Positions 1 to 5,711 of a stretch of 5,711 nucleotides of DNA are shown here, in pieces. Every line of letters starts with the position of its first letter. The first letter of the stretch is position 1. Below the pieces are notes generated by a model. The model worked only from the letters and a program-made list of their open reading frames with translations, was not told where the DNA came from and made no database searches. A program made the position numbers and the translations under genes. This DNA is from Cloacimonetes bacterium TCS62 (GTDB taxonomy: Bacteria > Cloacimonadota > Cloacimonadia > Cloacimonadales > TCS61), in contig LSCM01000094.1 of NCBI GenBank assembly GCA_001577185.1, positions 1 through 5,711 of the forward strand, in the 5' to 3' direction.

Positions 1-75
1 GAACAATGGTTTTGGGTACATCGTAGGTGGAAAGGGAAAAAGAAGGCTAAAAAAACTTTACAGAATAACACTTGA
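1..75 (+). CDS. C-terminal end of a lipid A acyltransferase (LpxL/HtrB family), partial
   Basis: Reading frame 1 is open from the left edge to a TGA at 73-75 and gives 24 residues beginning EQWFWVHRRWKGKKK and ending in a Lys/Asn-rich tail. A short P-E-Q-W-x-W-x-H-R-R-W/F-K stretch near the C-terminus is characteristic of the lysophospholipid/Kdo2-lipid A acyltransferase family, which adds a secondary acyl chain to lipid A at the inner membrane. The basic tail after it also fits the end of such proteins. The catalytic HxxxxD/E motif would lie upstream, outside the window, so the assignment rests on this one motif. The gene ends 27 bases before the next start and may share its transcript. If correct, it indicates a Gram-negative outer membrane. 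Confidence 0.7.
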   Translation, partial: EQWFWVHRRWKGKKKAKKTLQNNT

Positions 76-87
76 ACAAAGTTTAAC

Positions 88-95
88 AAAGGGAG
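88..95 (+). promoter_or_regulatory. Ribosome binding site that supports a TTG start
   Basis: AAAGGGAG lies 7 bases before the TTG at 103-105, which is good Shine-Dalgarno spacing. No ATG or GTG occurs in this frame between the upstream stop (73-75) and the end of the signal peptide, and starting at TTG gives a perfect signal peptide start (M-K-K-I-V-V-L). These points together decide the start of the downstream gene. Confidence 0.7.
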
Positions 96-102
96 AATCA
101 AA

Positions 103-2064
103 TTGAAAAAAATAGTAGTATTAGTTTTATTGCTTAGTTCAGCTTTACTTAATGCATTAGATTATCTACCTGGCTCAGGTGATAATGTGGGTAACGCTGT
201 CCGAGATTCTTTGCTTTATTACCACAATAATACAGATGATCATCATTGGTATGGTGCTGATAGTTGGGCTGTGAAATTTGATTTTGATAATTATTTTAGT
301 AATGTAGATTCTATCCAATTTTCTGCTACTAATGCAAGTGTGTTCATCCCCAATATTCAGAGTAGTGATGATATGACTGTTAAACTTTGCCGGAATATTG
401 GTAATCAACCTCAATTAGAACCAAGTGGCGTATTATATTCTCAAACTATCCAACCGGGTCAGATGAATTTTCAAGATTGGAATGAGATAGAGTTTAATGA
501 TACATACACAGATTCAATTCTTTGGATAGTAATAGATTACCCTACAAATCCTGAAGATCAATTTATTTCAGCTTCTGCGATCGGTGGTGCTAACAGCTAT
601 TATTTTTCAAATGATTACTATTACAACATGTTAGCAAATGGCTTTGAGAGCGAGTTTTTAGTTAGTTTACAAGGAAGTTTTCTAACTGAGGGAAATGATC
701 TTGATCTGGTATCACTAGAATGGCAGGGTCAGTTAACTAGTAATGCGATGATCTCTCCATCCTTTACTATCATTAATAATTCAATTAGCAATATTGAAAA
801 TTCATATATTAAAATAGTTTTAGAAAATCCATTAAACATATTAGAATTGCAATATTCTAATGGAACTGTATGTGATTCAATATTGTTGCCTACTTTAAAT
901 GCCGAATCGACCACAATAATAGATGTAAGCGATTCGCTCTTCTATGAACTTGCTCGTGATCCAGCTCAATACAGTGTTGAAGCGGATCTTTATAGTATAT
1001 CTGATAGTTTATTTCAAAATAATTCAGTTGATTCAAAATTTAATACATTTAATAAATATCGAGATCAGCTTTTAGTGGAAAATATTGTCAGATCAGATAA
1101 TAGTTCATCTAATAGCATCTTCCAAATCCAAGAGAATATAATTTCAACAAATAATTGTAAGTCAATTAATTATTTTTCTAATCCATCTGACTTGCCTTTT
1201 TATTCTATAGATTCATACGAAAGGTTCCATTTCTACGATCTTATGGGATATCCGGCAACTATCATAGATGGAGCAGATAAGATCATTGGATATTTGCCTG
1301 CCAGTTATTCCACGACCTTAAGTTCATATTACAACGTAGCAATTGAAACGAAAAAAACATTTATCGATGATATTTCACTTACCGGTCTGATTGATCAGAA
1401 TAACGATGTGGAAGTTGAAATTGAGATCGAGAATAGCAACACACATTTATTTGAATCATTTATAACCGATTCATATGTTTTTGCAGTTGTAATTGAAAAT
1501 GTGGTAAATCTCGATCCTCTGCCCGTGGACGTTAATGTGCCTGTAATGCTGAAAAAAGTCGGGGAGATTCCTGAACCAGATGTAACTGCCGGACATCAAT
1601 TCCAAGCTACTGTTAATTTCAATCTGATAGAAGATCTGCAGCCCTTAACTGAAGATTTGGATAACTGCGAGGTTGTAGTATGGTTTCAAGATATTGAAAC
1701 AAAAAATATTTACGGAGTAAGTTCCATTCCTTTTACTGAATTCACTTTAACCGATTGTGACGATTTAGAAATATCAGATCAAAAGATGGAAATTCGGCTT
1801 TCTAAAAATCCTTTTGATCTAAATAATGAACTTAAAATATCACTTGCCAGAAAAGGTGATAATTCGATCAAAAGTTTCTCGATCTACAATATTAAAGGAC
1901 AGGTTGTAGAAAGTATCCGGTTCTTGCAGGAAGATGCAAATTATATTACTTGGGATGGTAGAGATTTAAATGAGAAAAAAGTTGCAAATGGAATATACTT
2001 TATGAAGATAGTAACTAATGGTAATGATGCTATATTTCGCAAATTCATGGTAATGAAAAAATAA
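103..2064 (+). CDS. Secreted multidomain protein: Omp28/thioredoxin-like region and type IX secretion sorting tail
   Basis: This 653-residue exported protein has no confident enzymatic role. Residues 1-19 are a Sec signal peptide (KK, then a Leu/Val core, cleavage near ALLNA). Residues about 20-195 look like a beta-sandwich (SWAVKFDF at 54-61; WIVIDY at 141-146), a lectin-like or carbohydrate-binding-like layout common in FCB secreted proteins. Residues about 198-310 resemble a CARDB-type adhesion domain. Residues about 320-545 resemble Omp28-family proteins: LLVENIV, then ERFHFYDLMGYPATIIDG (373-390) with the conserved Gly-Tyr-Pro cis-proline loop, then a beta-rich half. The CxxC usually found after the 'VEEFTG' strand is absent (SDNSSSN at 331-337). 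Residues about 560-653 form a FlgD-like/Por sorting domain: SKNPF at 567-571, SIYNIKGQ, ITWDGRD, VANGIYFMKI and a basic KFMVMKK end. The sorting tail implies passage through a type IX secretion system to the cell surface or outside. The protein is rich in Asn, Ser and Asp. The start is TTG; the stop overlaps the next ATG. Secretion is well supported; the Omp28 relationship is moderate. Confidence 0.8.
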   Translation: MKKIVVLVLLLSSALLNALDYLPGSGDNVGNAVRDSLLYYHNNTDDHHWYGADSWAVKFDFDNYFSNVDSIQFSATNASVFIPNIQSSDDMTVKLCRNIGNQPQLEPSGVLYSQTIQPGQMNFQDWNEIEFNDTYTDSILWIVIDYPTNPEDQFISASAIGGANSYYFSNDYYYNMLANGFESEFLVSLQGSFLTEGNDLDLVSLEWQGQLTSNAMISPSFTIINNSISNIENSYIKIVLENPLNILELQYSNGTVCDSILLPTLNAESTTIIDVSDSLFYELARDPAQYSVEADLYSISDSLFQNNSVDSKFNTFNKYRDQLLVENIVRSDNSSSNSIFQIQENIISTNNCKSINYFSNPSDLPFYSIDSYERFHFYDLMGYPATIIDGADKIIGYLPASYSTTLSSYYNVAIETKKTFIDDISLTGLIDQNNDVEVEIEIENSNTHLFESFITDSYVFAVVIENVVNLDPLPVDVNVPVMLKKVGEIPEPDVTAGHQFQATVNFNLIEDLQPLTEDLDNCEVVVWFQDIETKNIYGVSSIPFTEFTLTDCDDLEISDQKMEIRLSKNPFDLNNELKISLARKGDNSIKSFSIYNIKGQVVESIRFLQEDANYITWDGRDLNEKKVANGIYFMKIVTNGNDAIFRKFMVMKK

Positions 2065-2066
2065 TG
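2062..2066 (+). other. TAATG stop/start overlap (translational coupling)
   Basis: The TAA stop of the exported protein (2062-2064) shares its last A with the ATG of the PHP gene (2064-2066). The bases just upstream (TGGTAATGAAAAAA) contain no good Shine-Dalgarno sequence, unlike most other starts in this window. Translation of the PHP enzyme therefore probably depends on ribosomes finishing the upstream gene and re-initiating. Confidence 0.75.
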
Positions 2067-3110
2067 AAAAAACGAGCTATTTTTGAGGAAAGCTATTTTG
2101 AGCTAACAGGCTGTATTCACGTTCATTCAGAGTATTCATATGACAGTAATGTTCCAGTAAAAAAAATAATCCAATTAGCAAAAAAAACAGATTTAGATTA
2201 TATAACCATTAATGATCATTCAAATATGAAAGCTGCCAATGAAACTAGTGTTAAAAACGAAAAAAGCTTAACTGTTATCGTGGGAAGTGAGATAAATGAC
2301 AAGGAGAGAAATAACCATTTACTTGTTTATAATACCGATAAGATCATAAAAGATAAAACAGCTGAAGAATATTTACGAGAATATACCAGATCAGATGCGA
2401 TTACATTTGCTGCTCATCCCGTAGACACAAGGAGGTCAAAAGAATTTCGCTCATATAATTGGACCTCCGAGGATGTAAGCGATTTTGATGGTTTGGAAAT
2501 ATGGAATTTCCTTTCAAATTGGGTTGGAGATCTAGTTCCCAAATTAAATGGACTATTTTTTGTATTGTTTCCCTCTGTTTGGGTTCGTAAGCCTAAAAAG
2601 AAAACTCTACAATTTTGGGACAGATTAAATAGTTCTGGGAAAAGAAAATCGGGGATCGGGTCTGTAGATGCGCATACCGAAAGATTAAAAAGATTTGGGA
2701 TCAATTTTAAATTTCTAACGCACAGGAAATTATTTCAAACGATCAGAACGAATGTTCTAATAAAAGTAAACAGCGAAATTTCTGAGATTAATATTTTACA
2801 AGCTCTTAAAAAGGGTAATAGCTACATCGTAAATTATAAGATCGGAAATCCCTATAATTTTTATGGTGGCATCTCTGATGGTGATAATATGGCAATATTT
2901 GGAGAAGAGATCGATTTTAATGAAAATATGTATTTTTATTATCATCTTCCCAAACTTGCAAGAGTTAAATTGATTCGAAATGGGGAAGTAGTAGCTTCTG
3001 AAATTGATGAAAAAGGGAAATTATTGATCAGCAAGAAAGGTAATTATCGACTAGAGATATCTCGCTTTGGATATGGTTGGATCTATACCAACAATATTTA
3101 CGTAATCTAG
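2064..3110 (+). CDS. PHP-domain metallohydrolase, CehA/McbA type
   Basis: This 348-residue cytoplasmic protein (no signal peptide) is a metal-dependent phosphoesterase/hydrolase of the PHP superfamily. The metal-binding motifs appear in order: H19-x-H21 with D27 (CIHVHSEYSYD), D51-H52 (TINDHSN), E76 (VGSEI), H85 (NNHLLVY), H118 (FAAHPVD), E145 (GLEIWN) and D202-x-H204 (SVDAHTER). All the expected His/Asp/Glu ligands are present, so it should be active. The C-terminal part (about 230-348) has the beta-rich tail seen in CehA/McbA-like proteins: an 'LKKGNSYIV' strand, then VKLIRNGEVV, NYRLEISRFG and a final W-I-Y-T-N-N-I-Y-V. The substrate cannot be read from sequence: members act on phosphoesters, including nucleotides and phosphorylated sugars, and CehA itself hydrolyses carbaryl. 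Two runs of eight A lie at 2159-2166 and 2180-2187. The start is fixed by the overlap with the upstream stop. A hydrophobic stretch at 162-174 (NGLFFVLFPSVWV) lies between ligands and is probably core rather than a membrane segment. Confidence 0.85.
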   Translation: MKKRAIFEESYFELTGCIHVHSEYSYDSNVPVKKIIQLAKKTDLDYITINDHSNMKAANETSVKNEKSLTVIVGSEINDKERNNHLLVYNTDKIIKDKTAEEYLREYTRSDAITFAAHPVDTRRSKEFRSYNWTSEDVSDFDGLEIWNFLSNWVGDLVPKLNGLFFVLFPSVWVRKPKKKTLQFWDRLNSSGKRKSGIGSVDAHTERLKRFGINFKFLTHRKLFQTIRTNVLIKVNSEISEINILQALKKGNSYIVNYKIGNPYNFYGGISDGDNMAIFGEEIDFNENMYFYYHLPKLARVKLIRNGEVVASEIDEKGKLLISKKGNYRLEISRFGYGWIYTNNIYVI

Positions 3111-3131
3111 GTGAAATTTTTAAAATAGAAT

Positions 3132-3138
3132 AGAAGGA
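3132..3138 (+). promoter_or_regulatory. Ribosome binding site for the YhaM-type gene
   Basis: AGAAGGA ends 7 bases before the ATG at 3146 and lies in the 35-base gap after the PHP stop, the longest gap in the window. The rest of the gap is A/T-rich with no hairpin and no convincing -35/-10 pair. Confidence 0.6.
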
Positions 3139-3145
3139 ATTAATT

Positions 3146-4090
3146 ATGAGTAAAAAGATTTATATTAAAGACCTTAACAGTTATTTGAGCAAAGAAATTA
3201 TTGCTGATTTCTTAGTAACAAAAAAAGAACTACGAAAAGGCAAGAATCATTACATTAGGTTGAATTTAGCTGATAAAACAGGAAATGTGACTGCTAATGT
3301 CTGGAATAACGCAAAATCTATTGCCCAAAAATTTGAAGAGGGAGATATCATTCGCATCAAAGGTTATGTGATAACTTATAAGACCCAAACTCAAGTTACG
3401 GTTAAGAAAATAGAACAAATTCCAGAAGAAGAATACGAAATTGGTGACTTCATCGAAACTACATCTAAGGATATTAATCAGCTGTCAGATCAATTATTTG
3501 AATACATTGAATCAATAGAAGATCAACATTTAAAACAGCTCTTATTAAATATTTTCGAGGATAAAGAGTTCTTTACAAGTTTTTCTGAATCACCTGCAGC
3601 AAAATCTTGGCACCATAATTATGTAGGTGGTCTTTTAGAGCATACAGTTGCTGTGACTAAGATCTGTGATTTTGCTGCCCAGAATTATAAAGTAGATAGA
3701 GATCTATTACTTACAGGAGCTCTTTTGCACGATATTGGAAAAGTTCTGGAATATCGAACAAAGCCAAATATAGAGTTTACTGCAAAAGGAAGATTAGTTG
3801 GTCATATTCCTTTAGGGGATCAAATAGTTAATGAAAAAGCTTCACAGATCAATAATTTTTCCAAAGATACTTTGATGAAAGTCAGACATCTTATCTTAGC
3901 GCATCATGGAGAATATGAGAAAGCTTCAGCAAGATTACCACAAACGATCGAAGCAATTGTTCTCCATTTCGCAGATAATCTGGATGCTCAGACCGTTGGT
4001 GTGCAGCAATTGATAGATAACAGGCTGCAAGAAGATGTTGATTGGACAGAGTACGATCGTTTAAATAACCGATATTATTACATTAAATAG
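3146..4090 (+). CDS. yhaM: 3'-5' exoribonuclease, YhaM family (OB fold + HD domain)
   Basis: This 314-residue protein has the same length as I recall for Bacillus subtilis YhaM. Residues about 5-95 form an OB-fold nucleic-acid-binding domain (YIRLNLADKTGNVTANVW at 36-53, then GDIIRIKGYV). A helical linker leads to a C-terminal HD phosphohydrolase domain from about 150: SWHHNYVGGLLEHT (154-167, H157 and H166), ALLHDIGK (192-199, the H195-D196 signature), GHIPLGDQ (219-226, H220), ILAHHGE (250-256, H253-H254) and LHFADNLDAQ (273-282, D277). All HD metal ligands are present. The family removes nucleotides from the 3' ends of RNA, and of single-stranded DNA in some members, in a Mn/Co-dependent way. 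YhaM was defined in Firmicutes, but this OB-HD form occurs more widely. The gene sits 6 bases before a WalJ-type gene, suggesting co-translation. The ATG is preceded by a good ribosome binding site. Confidence 0.92.
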   Translation: MSKKIYIKDLNSYLSKEIIADFLVTKKELRKGKNHYIRLNLADKTGNVTANVWNNAKSIAQKFEEGDIIRIKGYVITYKTQTQVTVKKIEQIPEEEYEIGDFIETTSKDINQLSDQLFEYIESIEDQHLKQLLLNIFEDKEFFTSFSESPAAKSWHHNYVGGLLEHTVAVTKICDFAAQNYKVDRDLLLTGALLHDIGKVLEYRTKPNIEFTAKGRLVGHIPLGDQIVNEKASQINNFSKDTLMKVRHLILAHHGEYEKASARLPQTIEAIVLHFADNLDAQTVGVQQLIDNRLQEDVDWTEYDRLNNRYYYIK

Positions 4091-4093
4091 GAA
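4089..4093 (+). promoter_or_regulatory. Short-spaced ribosome binding site overlapping the yhaM stop
   Basis: AGGAA begins inside the TAG stop of the upstream gene (4088-4090) and ends only 3 bases before the ATG at 4097. Spacing is shorter than optimal, so expression of the downstream gene probably leans on ribosomes terminating at yhaM. Confidence 0.45.
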
Positions 4094-4096
4094 TAA

Positions 4097-4882
4097 ATGT
4101 TTCAAACTTCAGTTTTAGCCAGCGGTAGTAAAGGTAATAGTATTCTTGTTCGTACGAATACGTCAAAGATCTTATTGGATGCTGGTCTTAGCGGAAAAAA
4201 AATAACCAATTTTATTAAAAGTATTAAGTTGGATGAAAATAAGCTTGATGCTGTAGTTGTAAGTCATGAACATAGTGATCATATTAGAGGTGCCGGAATA
4301 ATCAGTAGAAGATTTAATATTCCAATGTACATCTCAAAAGCGACCTATGAAAAAAGTAGGAAAAAATTAGGGAAATTACCTGCTGGGATAATAAATTTTT
4401 CCAACGGGGACACATTTGAGATCGGAGATATAATTATCAGAGCATTTCCATCTTCACATGATGTAATAGATGGCAGTAATTTTACCTTCCAAAAAATGGG
4501 TGAGGAAGGAAGAAAATTAGCAGTGGCTACGGATTTAGGTTATAGCTCTAAACTTATGTTAATGCGAATTATGGAATCTACTACAATTATTTTGGAAAGT
4601 AATCATGATGTAGAGATGCTGCTAAGTGGTAGTTATCCACCTCATCTAAAACAGCGAATCAAAAGCAAGAAAGGGCATCTTTCGAACAAACAAGCAGTAG
4701 AAGTTGTTTCAAAGATCATTCACAAGGGCCTGAAAAATATTATTTTAGCACATCTGAGTGAGGAAAATAATATTCCACAAAAAGCTGAAAATGCAATGAG
4801 AGATTACCTGCAGCATATTGATCAAGAGATCGATTTGATAGTTGCATCTCAATATTCTTCAACTAGATTGGTTGATATTTAA
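4097..4882 (+). CDS. walJ: Metallo-beta-lactamase-fold exonuclease-like protein, WalJ/YycJ family
   Basis: This 261-residue cytoplasmic protein is close to the family's usual length. The N-terminus FQTSVLASGSKGNSILV (2-18), followed by KILLDAGLSGKKI (24-36), is the hallmark start of WalJ/YycJ proteins. The metallo-beta-lactamase metal motif is SHEHSDHI (56-63: H57, H59, D61, H62), followed by SSHDV (H121), ATDLG (D146), KGHLSN (H194) and ILAHLSEENN (H219). The ligand set is complete for a two-metal site. YycJ of Bacillus has been described as a 5'-3' exonuclease linked to mismatch repair, and in Firmicutes the gene usually sits in the walKR operon. Here there is no two-component system nearby; the partner is a YhaM-type nuclease 6 bases upstream. 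A nuclease role is therefore more likely than cell-wall signalling, but that is inference. Other MBL hydrolases cannot be excluded from motifs alone. Confidence 0.87.
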   Translation: MFQTSVLASGSKGNSILVRTNTSKILLDAGLSGKKITNFIKSIKLDENKLDAVVVSHEHSDHIRGAGIISRRFNIPMYISKATYEKSRKKLGKLPAGIINFSNGDTFEIGDIIIRAFPSSHDVIDGSNFTFQKMGEEGRKLAVATDLGYSSKLMLMRIMESTTIILESNHDVEMLLSGSYPPHLKQRIKSKKGHLSNKQAVEVVSKIIHKGLKNIILAHLSEENNIPQKAENAMRDYLQHIDQEIDLIVASQYSSTRLVDI

Positions 4883-4890
4883 AAAGATAA

Positions 4891-4896
4891 AGAGGA
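4891..4896 (+). promoter_or_regulatory. Ribosome binding site for the antiporter gene
   Basis: AGAGGA lies 4 bases before the ATG at 4901, within the 18-base gap after the walJ stop. It supports the ATG as the start of the antiporter. Confidence 0.55.
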
Positions 4897-4900
4897 AAAT

Positions 4901-5711
4901 ATGTTTCTATCCATAGTATTATTGTTAGTTGGTTTTGTGATCCTAGTTAAGGGTGCAGATTTTTTGATCGATGGAGCTTCTTCATTAGCAAAAAAACTCT
5001 CCATCTCGGAAATTGCTATTGGATTAACAGTTGTTGCTTTTGGTACTTCCGCTCCTGAACTTATTGTAAATATATTCGCAAGTGTAGGTGGGTATCACGA
5101 GATCACCTTTGGGAATATTTTGGGTAGCAATATCTTTAATATTCTTATGGCTTTGGGTGTCGCAGGAGTCATTACCTCAATATCGGTACAGAGAAATACG
5201 GTGCTAAAAGAAATACCCTTTTTGCTAGTAGCAACTCTTTTGGCGTTTGGATTAACTCTCTGGAATAGAGATTTATCCATGACGGATGGAATTATCCTAT
5301 TAATTTTTCTGGTATTATTTTTCATATATGTCTTTGGGATATTACACGCAGCTCCACCACAAGCTAGTACGATAAAGGAATATTCTGATCTTGTTACGTT
5401 CGCTATGATGATCTTGGGTATGATCGGATTATTTTTTGGCGGTAAGTTCGTAGTTAATAATGCTGTTAAAATAGCTGAATATTTTAATGTAAGTCAGAAA
5501 TTGATAAGCCTAACAATTGTTGCATTTGGAACTTCATTACCAGAACTTGTAACCTCTGTCTTAGCAGTTATTAAAGGTCGAAACGATCTTGCTATAGGTA
5601 ATGTTGTAGGTTCTAATTTGTTCAATATTTTATTGGTTTTAGGCGTTAGTTCTGTGATCTCACCAATTCCATATATCTTAGTTTTAAATGTTGATTTCAT
5701 ATTTTTATGCG
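4901..5711 (+). CDS. Calcium/sodium antiporter, CaCA superfamily (YrbG-like), C-terminus cut by window edge
   Basis: The frame opens at ATG 4901 and runs off the right edge without a stop, giving 270 residues. It is an inner-membrane cation exchanger, most likely exporting Ca2+ in exchange for Na+ or H+. Two homologous alpha-repeats, the signature of the superfamily, are plain: alpha-1 at residues 41-81 (VAFGTSAPE at 45-53, GNILGSNIFNI at 71-81) and alpha-2 at 203-243 (VAFGTSLPE at 207-215, GNVVGSNLFNI at 233-243). E53 and E215 are the paired acidic ion ligands; N80 and N242 are the other paired positions. About eight hydrophobic segments are complete (near 1-18, 36-60, 69-94, 104-121, 128-146, 165-185, 203-225, 231-252) and a ninth begins near 258. 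Prokaryotic members have ten segments in about 310-330 residues, so some 50 residues lie outside the window. The segment 150-164 with charged residues is the loop between the two halves. The ion specificity is not decided by sequence. Confidence 0.92.
   Translation, partial: MFLSIVLLLVGFVILVKGADFLIDGASSLAKKLSISEIAIGLTVVAFGTSAPELIVNIFASVGGYHEITFGNILGSNIFNILMALGVAGVITSISVQRNTVLKEIPFLLVATLLAFGLTLWNRDLSMTDGIILLIFLVLFFIYVFGILHAAPPQASTIKEYSDLVTFAMMILGMIGLFFGGKFVVNNAVKIAEYFNVSQKLISLTIVAFGTSLPELVTSVLAVIKGRNDLAIGNVVGSNLFNILLVLGVSSVISPIPYILVLNVDFIFLC

Noticed and set aside
175..414. Minus-strand open frame of 79 codons
   Set aside because: It lies wholly inside the exported-protein gene, has no recognisable domain or ribosome site, and is explained as a shadow frame.
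729..914. Minus-strand open frame of 61 codons
   Set aside because: It is antisense to the CARDB-like region of the exported protein and shows no coding signature of its own.
2547..2586. Hydrophobic stretch in the PHP protein (residues 162-174) as a membrane anchor
   Set aside because: It is only about 13 residues, contains a proline and lies between metal-ligand motifs of one globular domain, so a buried core segment is more likely.
2414..2704. Minus-strand open frame of 96 codons
   Set aside because: It overlaps the well-supported PHP gene, including conserved metal-ligand codons, and its translation resembles no family.
3111..3145. Possible promoter or terminator between the PHP and yhaM genes
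   Set aside because: The 35-base gap is A/T-rich but has no GC stem, no T-tract after a hairpin and no properly spaced -35/-10 pair; AATTAATT is a short chance palindrome.
5095..5325. Minus-strand open frame of 76 codons
   Set aside because: It is antisense to the antiporter, whose conserved motifs and membrane segments on the + strand are unambiguous.
5494..5700. Minus-strand open frame of 68 codons
   Set aside because: It is the reverse complement of the alpha-2 repeat of the antiporter; its Thr/Pro/Lys-rich translation is a shadow.
1..5711. Search for CRISPR arrays, tRNA/rRNA genes, insertion sequences and long repeats
   Set aside because: No repeated units with regular spacers, no tRNA-like cloverleaf, no transposase frame and no long direct or inverted nucleotide repeats were seen; nearly all of the window is protein-coding.

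Overview
The window holds six genes, all on the + strand and tightly packed: two are cut by the window edges and four are complete. Gaps between genes are 27, -1 (overlap), 35, 6 and 18 bases, so there is no unexplained stretch near 300 bases. Base composition is AT-rich (G+C about one third by eye). The likely host is a Gram-negative diderm of the FCB group. The evidence is a fragment resembling the C-terminus of an LpxL/HtrB lipid A acyltransferase, followed by a large secreted protein whose C-terminus looks like a type IX secretion (Por-type) sorting domain with a FlgD-like Ig fold. The N-terminal 'WAVKF' beta-sandwich plus Omp28-like architecture is reminiscent of Cloacimonadota, but that placement is inference; Bacteroidota, Marinimicrobia or Fibrobacterota are not excluded.

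Layout. 1-75: last 24 codons of a probable lipid A acyltransferase. 103-2064: a 653-residue exported multidomain protein starting at TTG, with a signal peptide, a beta-sandwich, a CARDB-like region, an Omp28/thioredoxin-like region lacking the usual cysteine pair, and a sorting tail. 2064-3110: a PHP-domain metallohydrolase of the CehA/McbA type, whose ATG overlaps the previous stop (TAATG). 3146-4090: a YhaM-type 3'-5' exoribonuclease (OB fold plus HD domain). 4097-4882: a WalJ/YycJ-type metallo-beta-lactamase-fold protein. 4901 to the end: a calcium/sodium antiporter of the CaCA superfamily, open at the right edge and missing roughly its last two membrane segments.

How the genes fit together. 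The spacing suggests one transcript, at least from 103 onward. No internal terminator hairpin or convincing promoter was seen. The products do not form a recognisable pathway: cell envelope at the left, two nucleic-acid-processing hydrolases in the middle, ion transport at the right. The closest pairs are the exported protein with the PHP enzyme (overlapping stop/start) and YhaM with WalJ (6 bases apart).

I did not find a clear new biological system. The items most worth a second look are the Omp28-like domain with a degenerate active site, the overlap that ties it to a PHP enzyme, and a strong excess of the tetranucleotide GATC: about 53 by hand count, against about 7 each for GTAC and CATG, which have identical base composition.
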